Source of the DNA: Bacteroidia bacterium
GTDB lineage: Bacteria > Bacteroidota > Bacteroidia > NS11-12g > UBA955
Assembly: GCA_023258655.1 (NCBI GenBank)
Contig: JALQWO010000043.1
Span: forward strand, 1 to 11,180
Length of the DNA: 11,180 bases
Direction: 5' to 3'
Part shown: positions 8,018 to 11,180 of the stretch, one piece after another
Numbering within the stretch: position 1 is the stretch's first letter
Layout of the letters: every line of letters starts with the position of its first letter
Program-made: the position numbers and the translations under genes
Notes under the pieces: model-generated
Databases searched by the model: none
What the model was told of the DNA's origin: nothing
Seen by the model: only the letters and a program-made list of their open reading frames with translations

Positions 8018-8947
8018 TTAAAGTCTTTGCTGTCCGAGTAAGAAGAGTACCGCCATTCTTACCGCTACCCCATTTTCCACTTGTTGTAAGATGATACTTT
8101 GATCGCTGTCTGCCACATCACTGCTTATTTCCACACCGCGATTGATTGGGCCAGGGTGCATTATGCAAATCTCTTTTTGAAGTCGCTGCAATTTTTCCAT
8201 GGTAAGACCGTACAATCTCGAATATTCTTTGAGGGACGGGAAATATCGTTGGTCTTGGCGCTCCAATTGAATTCTGAGCATATTCGCCACGTCACACCAA
8301 TTCAAGGCTTCTTCGAGGTTATGAGACACTTTCACACCCAACGCAGCAATGTGCTTTGGGATAAGTGTGGCTGGGCCACATACCATGACTTCAGCGCCGA
8401 GTAATTGAAGGCAATAAATGTTACTAAGTGCAACCCTTGAGTGTAGGATATCACCCACAATCACAACTTTTTTACCGGCCACATCACCGTATTGCTCACG
8501 AATGGAATACGCATCTAACAATGCTTGGGTTGGATGCTCATGGGTACCATCGCCTGCATTCACGATTTGGGCATCGATGTGTTTTGATAGGAATACGCAA
8601 GCCCCTGGCGCTGGATGCCTCATCACCACCATATCTACCTTCATTGAAAGGATGTTGTTAACGGTGTCGATCAAGGTTTCTCCTTTTTTTACACTCGACG
8701 ATGAACTAGAAAAATTGATGATATCGGCTCCCAGTCGCTTTTCTGCCAATTCGAAGGAAACGCGGGTACGGGTTGAATTTTCAAAAAATAAATTCGCAAT
8801 GGTCACATCGCGCAATGCCGGCGTTTTCTTTACCGGGCTGTTGAGCAGCGATTTAAAATTATCGGCAGTTTCAAAAATGGTTTGAATATGGGATTCACTC
8901 AATCCTTTAATGCCTAGCAAGTGTTTTATGGGTGCGTTCGCTGTCAT
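8018..8947 (-). CDS. pyrB: Aspartate carbamoyltransferase catalytic subunit
   Basis: PyrB joins carbamoyl phosphate and aspartate to give N-carbamoyl-aspartate, the committed step of pyrimidine synthesis. The 309-residue product shows the carbamoyl-phosphate loop FENSTRTR at 55-62, SSSSVKKGET at 82-91 with the active-site Lys, HPTQALLD at 138-145, and HPGPINRG at 264-271. The start is the ATG that overlaps the pyrR stop (ATGA). The open frame extends 15 codons further upstream inside pyrR, but the overlap start matches the family N-terminus. No regulatory chain gene pyrI is present beside it, as is usual in operons where pyrR precedes pyrB. Coupled translation with pyrR is likely. Confidence 0.96.
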   Translation of the reverse strand: MTANAPIKHLLGIKGLSESHIQTIFETADNFKSLLNSPVKKTPALRDVTIANLFFENSTRTRVSFELAEKRLGADIINFSSSSSSVKKGETLIDTVNNILSMKVDMVVMRHPAPGACVFLSKHIDAQIVNAGDGTHEHPTQALLDAYSIREQYGDVAGKKVVIVGDILHSRVALSNIYCLQLLGAEVMVCGPATLIPKHIAALGVKVSHNLEEALNWCDVANMLRIQLERQDQRYFPSLKEYSRLYGLTMEKLQRLQKEICIMHPGPINRGVEISSDVADSDQSIILQQVENGVAVRMAVLFLLGQQRL

Positions 8948-9486
8948 TCTTTCTTGCTTAATAACCAAACTTGTTGTTGATCTTCTGTCCACTCAACTTT
9001 TACATGCTCCCCTGTGCTTCGCGAATCTACTACCACCCCAACATAATTGGGTGATATCGGCAACTCCCTTTGGAAACGTCGGTCAACCAAAACCATCAAT
9101 TCCACTTGTTTGGGTCTACCAAAACTCATAAGTGCATCGATGGATGCCCTTACACTCCTACCGGTATACAATACATCGTCGACCAGTATGATGTTAAGAT
9201 TCTCCGTTGAGAAATTGATGTTGGATTTTTTGGGCATGAAGATTTCACCCCTGCCAATATCATCTCGAAAAAAGGTATGGTCCAATTCGCCGTATTTCAG
9301 GGCATTTTCAGGTTGTAGCTCATTGATATAGTCACACAGTTTCTTGGCCAAACTAATTCCCCGCGGTTGTAAGCCGATGATGGCAGTTTGAGAAAAATCC
9401 CCGTGCATCTCTATCAATTGAAGAGCAAACCTCTTGATGATGAGGTTCAATTTCAGGGTATTGATGAGCAGTTTAGGTTGGCTCAT
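8944..9486 (-). CDS. pyrR: PyrR-family uracil phosphoribosyltransferase / pyrimidine regulator
   Basis: The 180-residue protein belongs to the type I phosphoribosyltransferase fold. The PRPP-binding motif ILVDDVLYTGRSVR is at 100-113; GLQPRG at 38-43 and LDHTFFRDD at 68-76 are further PyrR segments. PyrR proteins convert uracil and PRPP to UMP and, in Firmicutes, bind pyr mRNA to control attenuation. Here several positions linked to RNA binding in Bacillus PyrR appear changed: the TRIAH segment is KRFAL, and the lysine of YVGK is Val in YVGV. No attenuator hairpin is evident upstream. The gene starts 14 nt inside the EVE gene and its TGA overlaps the pyrB ATG by 4 nt, so all three are translationally linked. 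The salvage enzyme role is more certain than the regulatory one. Confidence 0.92.
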   Translation of the reverse strand: MSQPKLLINTLKLNLIIKRFALQLIEMHGDFSQTAIIGLQPRGISLAKKLCDYINELQPENALKYGELDHTFFRDDIGRGEIFMPKKSNINFSTENLNIILVDDVLYTGRSVRASIDALMSFGRPKQVELMVLVDRRFQRELPISPNYVGVVVDSRSTGEHVKVEWTEDQQQVWLLSKKE

Positions 9487-9886
9487 TGGATAACAAAATT
9501 ACGGTATCAAACTCATCTTTTGTTAGCGCGATGACCGATAGCCTAGGTTGACGAAGTAGCCCCATATTGGTAAGTCTGGGGTCGGATTTCATGGTTTGCA
9601 AAGTAACGGGATTTTTTAATTGATACGCAGGCTTCACATCGACAACTACCCATGCAGTTTCATCTGTCGTAGGGTCTTGATAATGGGTTTTAATCACTTC
9701 CGCAACGCCAACTACCTCTTTTCCTTCATTGCTGTGGTAAAACAAACACATATCTCCGAGCTCCATGGCCATCAGATTATTTCTTGCTTGGTAATTTCGC
9801 ACACCATCCCAAAATGTTTGTTGGTCTTTGGTGAACTGTTCCCAACTATACTTGAAAGGCTCTGATTTGATTAGCCAAAAGTTCAT
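9473..9886 (-). CDS. EVE domain-containing protein
   Basis: The 137-residue protein is almost entirely one EVE domain (PUA-like superfamily; THYN1 homologues). It begins NFWLIKSEP and holds the signature WDGVRNYQARNN from 26, GDMCLFYHS at 44-52, GVAEV at 60-64, and a closing PRLSVIALTKDEFD from about 114. EVE domains bind modified bases in nucleic acids (5-methylcytosine and 5-hydroxymethylcytosine for some members); the ligand of this one is unknown. It is the first gene of a directon continuing into pyrR, with a 14-nt overlap. A promoter with both -33 and -7 elements precedes it, and a LexA-like regulator gene is divergent. The ATG chosen gives the canonical N-terminus and lies 5 nt after the -7 box. 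Confidence 0.92.
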   Translation of the reverse strand: MNFWLIKSEPFKYSWEQFTKDQQTFWDGVRNYQARNNLMAMELGDMCLFYHSNEGKEVVGVAEVIKTHYQDPTTDETAWVVVDVKPAYQLKNPVTLQTMKSDPRLTNMGLLRQPRLSVIALTKDEFDTVILLSNEPT

Positions 9887-9891
9887 AGTGG

Positions 9892-9922
9892 CAAAGTAAT
9901 GTCAAACCAAATGAATCGCAAA
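9892..9922 (-). promoter_or_regulatory. Promoter of the EVE-pyrR-pyrB operon
   Basis: On the minus strand TTTG (9922-9919) is followed after exactly 19 nt by TTACTTTG (9899-9892). This fits the Bacteroidota promoter TTTG-N19/21-TAnnTTTG with one mismatch, in the TA. The box ends 5 nt before the ATG, implying a very short or absent leader. A TTTGACA copy of the nearby operator motif lies in the spacer. Confidence 0.5.
9900..9906 (-). promoter_or_regulatory. Degenerate operator-like site in the EVE promoter
   Basis: The minus strand reads TTTGACA followed by TT, close to TTTGACAAT found at 10002-10010 but lacking part of the second arm. It lies between the proposed -33 and -7 elements, where a bound repressor would block RNA polymerase. 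It is the weakest of the four copies and could be chance. Confidence 0.3.
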
Positions 9923-9951
9923 CCTCCACAACAAGATACAATCACCATTTT

Positions 9952-9960
9952 ATTGACAAT
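9952..9960. promoter_or_regulatory. Operator-like palindrome 1 (ATTGACAAT)
   Basis: ATTG-A-CAAT is a perfect 4-bp-arm palindrome around one base. The same form recurs at 10045-10053 and, with one mismatch, at 10002-10010. The sites sit between two divergent genes, one encoding a DNA-binding regulator. Centres are 50 and 43 bp apart, near whole helical turns. Confidence 0.45.
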
Positions 9961-10001
9961 TTGATCGATGCTAAAAAAAATGACAAAAAAAGTTCCAGAA
10001 A

Positions 10002-10010
10002 TTTGACAAT
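10002..10010. promoter_or_regulatory. Operator-like palindrome 2 (TTTGACAAT)
   Basis: This is the second copy of the ATTGnCAAT motif, with one mismatch in the left arm. Its TTTG also forms part of a weak -7-like box (GAAATTTG, 9998-10005) on the plus strand, so binding here could block transcription of the downstream regulator gene. Confidence 0.4.
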
Positions 10011-10043
10011 ATGAAAAATCTGTTGTTCATTTACCAAGCAAAT

Positions 10044-10054
10044 AATTGTCAATT
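10044..10054. promoter_or_regulatory. Operator-like palindrome 3 (AATTGTCAATT)
   Basis: AATTG-T-CAATT is a perfect palindrome with 5-bp arms, the best copy of the motif. It ends 9 nt before the ATG of the XRE/S24 regulator, a typical place for an autoregulatory operator. Confidence 0.5.
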
Positions 10055-10063
10055 TTTTTAACA

Positions 10064-10882
10064 ATGTTCCTCAAAGAAAACCTAAAACTCCTGCGCAAAC
10101 GTCGCAAAAGAAGCCAAGAAGACGTGGCCAAAAGCCTAAACATCACGCGCTCTGCATACAATAGTTATGAAAATGGCGTGGCTGAACCGGGAATACAGAT
10201 TTTGATCCGACTGTCGGAATTTTTCCAAATCAACATTGACAAGTTGTTGCGCACCGATTTAAACCGGCTGAGTGAAATGCAATTGTCGCAGTTGGAAAAG
10301 GGTTTCGACTTGGATTTAACCGGGACTCGATTGAGAATTTTGGCAACCACTGTGAACGCAGAAAATGATGAAAACATCGAATTGGTTCCGGTGAAAGCAA
10401 AGGCAGGTTACGCAACCGGTTACGCAGACCCAGACTACATCAAAACGCTACCTGCATTTAACCTTCCTTTTTTATCGGCCAACCGCAAATACCGGAGCTT
10501 TCCCATCTCTGGAGATAGTATGCCTCCTGTTTCCGATGGTGCTTTTGTTACCGGAGAATATGTCCAGGACTGGAATATGGTTAGAAACGGACATCCCTAC
10601 ATCGTCATCACACAGGACGAAGGAATCGTATTCAAGGTGTTGTACAACCGGATTGAAGAAGATGGCACATTTCTACTTTGCAGTACGAATACGTTATACA
10701 GCCCATACACAGTGAAGGTTGATGACATTTTGGAGATATGGAAATTTGTCAACTATATCAATCCCAAATTCGAAGAACCCACGACCACTGAATCGAATGA
10801 TATTGGCCCTGCCATCAGAATGATTCAACGAGAAATAGGGCTCATCAAAGACAAAGTAAAAAACATCGAAGAGAAGATTTGA
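10064..10882 (+). CDS. XRE-family HTH regulator with LexA-like S24 self-cleavage domain
   Basis: The 272-residue protein joins an N-terminal XRE helix-turn-helix (about 3-62, with SQEDVAKSLNITRSAYNSYE) to a LexA/UmuD/CI-type S24 peptidase domain (about 108-230). The self-cleavage parts are all visible: a candidate Ala114-Gly115 scissile bond in KAKAGY, catalytic Ser152 in GDSMPP, and general-base Lys191 in GIVFKVL. The Ser-Lys spacing (39) and bond-Ser spacing (38) are close to those of LexA. Residues 246-272 are charged and heptad-like, possibly a short coiled coil. It probably represses its own gene and the divergent EVE operon through the palindromes upstream, and may be inactivated by RecA-stimulated cleavage. 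A TTG 18 nt upstream is in frame, but it lies inside the best operator, and ATG at 10064 starts right before the HTH. It is not canonical LexA, whose HTH is of a different (winged) type. Confidence 0.9.
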   Translation: MFLKENLKLLRKRRKRSQEDVAKSLNITRSAYNSYENGVAEPGIQILIRLSEFFQINIDKLLRTDLNRLSEMQLSQLEKGFDLDLTGTRLRILATTVNAENDENIELVPVKAKAGYATGYADPDYIKTLPAFNLPFLSANRKYRSFPISGDSMPPVSDGAFVTGEYVQDWNMVRNGHPYIVITQDEGIVFKVLYNRIEEDGTFLLCSTNTLYSPYTVKVDDILEIWKFVNYINPKFEEPTTTESNDIGPAIRMIQREIGLIKDKVKNIEEKI

Positions 10883-10936
10883 TCTTTATTCTATATTTAC
10901 TCCTCATGGAATGATTCAGATTCGGAGGTTTCGTTT

Positions 10937-10944
10937 TATTTTTG
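10937..10944 (+). promoter_or_regulatory. Possible -7 box for pdhA
   Basis: TATTTTTG fits TAnnTTTG and lies 21 nt before the pdhA ATG. No clear -33 TTTG was found, and the local T-richness makes a chance match easier than at the other starts. Confidence 0.35.
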
Positions 10945-10965
10945 CCGACACTTTATCTAAGACAA

Positions 10966-11180
10966 ATGAAATTCGGTAAAAAAGAATATCTCAATTGGTA
11001 CAGAAGCATTTTGTTGCAACGTCGTTTTGAAGAAAAAGCTGCACAGCTTTACGGACAGCAGAAAATCAAAGGCTTTTGCCACTTGTACATTGGCCAAGAA
11101 GCCATTACTGCGGGCATGATGACTGCCATCAAATCTGGAGATAAAGTAATCACTGCCTATAGAGATCACGGCCATGCTTT
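10966..11180 (+). CDS. pdhA: Pyruvate dehydrogenase E1 component alpha subunit, N-terminal fragment
   Basis: The first 71 codons of a gene cut by the right edge encode MKFGKKEYLNWYRSILLQRR, then FEEKAAQLYGQQKIKGFCHL, YIGQEAITAGM and, near the edge, AYRDHGHAF. This is the typical start of E1 alpha of pyruvate (or branched-chain 2-oxoacid) dehydrogenase: a helix with R-FEE, the GFCHLYIGQEA segment at about 36-46, and YRDHGH at about 65-70, which lies at the thiamine diphosphate site. E1 decarboxylates the 2-oxoacid and passes the acyl group to E2. Pyruvate is the likely substrate given the close match to Bacteroidota PdhA, but the part that would settle it is outside the window. The ATG is 83 nt after the regulator stop, so it is probably transcribed separately. 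Confidence 0.93.
   Translation, partial: MKFGKKEYLNWYRSILLQRRFEEKAAQLYGQQKIKGFCHLYIGQEAITAGMMTAIKSGDKVITAYRDHGHA

Larger units (their letters stand above)
9887..10063. other. Divergent regulatory region between the EVE operon and the XRE/S24 gene
   Basis: This 177-nt A/T-rich region holds no gene. It contains the EVE operon promoter, three ATTGnCAAT palindromes and one degenerate copy. A partial half-site (TGACAAA, from 9981) also lies between palindromes 1 and 2. No tRNA or strong terminator hairpin was seen. Confidence 0.6.

Noticed and set aside
8418..8885. Open frame of 155 codons on the plus strand opposite pyrB
   Set aside because: It lies fully antisense to a strongly conserved gene, its translation resembles no known family, and it has no promoter box; it is a shadow frame.
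10046..10063. TTG start for the XRE/S24 regulator
   Set aside because: The TTG is part of the best operator palindrome, and the ATG 18 nt later starts right before the HTH domain, as in related proteins.
10874..10890. Short hairpin AAGAT-TTG-ATCTT after the regulator gene
   Set aside because: The stem is 5 A/T-rich base pairs and the following T-run is short and interrupted; too weak to call a terminator.
1..11180. Mobile element, prophage, CRISPR array, tRNA or toxin-antitoxin pair
   Set aside because: No transposase, integrase, repeat-spacer pattern, cloverleaf or small paired genes were seen; the XRE/S24 gene has no phage neighbours.

Overview
The window looks like chromosomal DNA of a Bacteroidota bacterium. 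A secreted protein ends in a type IX secretion (T9SS type A) sorting domain. There is a Wzi/RemB-type outer-membrane protein, a long Bacteroidota-style signal peptidase I with an N-terminal DUF5684-like region, and several starts preceded by boxes matching the Bacteroidota -7 promoter consensus TAnnTTTG rather than by Shine-Dalgarno sequences. Almost everything is recognisable housekeeping or cell-envelope function. I see no tRNA, rRNA, CRISPR array, insertion sequence or prophage.

Left part (1-4887). The window opens in the start of a complex I operon on the minus strand (nuoA, then a partial nuoB). Divergent from it is a secreted protein with a signal peptide, a CxxCH motif, a choice-of-anchor V type domain and a T9SS sorting domain. 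It converges, with one base between the stop codons, on mltG (endolytic murein transglycosylase). Divergent from mltG is the pair dapB-lepB: lysine/peptidoglycan precursor synthesis and signal peptidase I. The lepB product carries an acidic loop resembling a calcium-binding repeat between its catalytic Ser and Lys boxes.

Middle part (4909-9886, minus strand). Six genes lie in one tight directon, transcribed in this order: EVE-domain protein, pyrR, pyrB, a Rhizobium etli-type L-asparaginase, a small muconolactone-isomerase-like protein, and a Wzi/RemB-like outer-membrane barrel. Junctions range from a 14-nt overlap to a 7-nt gap, so co-transcription is very likely. The asparaginase makes aspartate, which PyrB (aspartate carbamoyltransferase) consumes, so the operon may link asparagine breakdown to pyrimidine synthesis. 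PyrR seems to lack most residues used by Bacillus PyrR to bind attenuator RNA, and no attenuator is visible.

Right part (9887-11180). A 177-nt divergent intergenic region separates the EVE operon from an XRE-HTH/S24 (LexA-like) regulator with a full self-cleavage signature. The region holds three copies of a short palindrome of form ATTGnCAAT (one with a mismatch) and a degenerate fourth copy inside the EVE promoter; this suggests autoregulation and control of the EVE-pyr operon. The window ends in the start of pdhA (pyruvate dehydrogenase E1 alpha).

The best candidate for something undescribed is this right-hand unit: a LexA-like regulator with clustered operators, divergent from an EVE/pyrimidine/asparaginase operon. 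All functional links are inferred from context.
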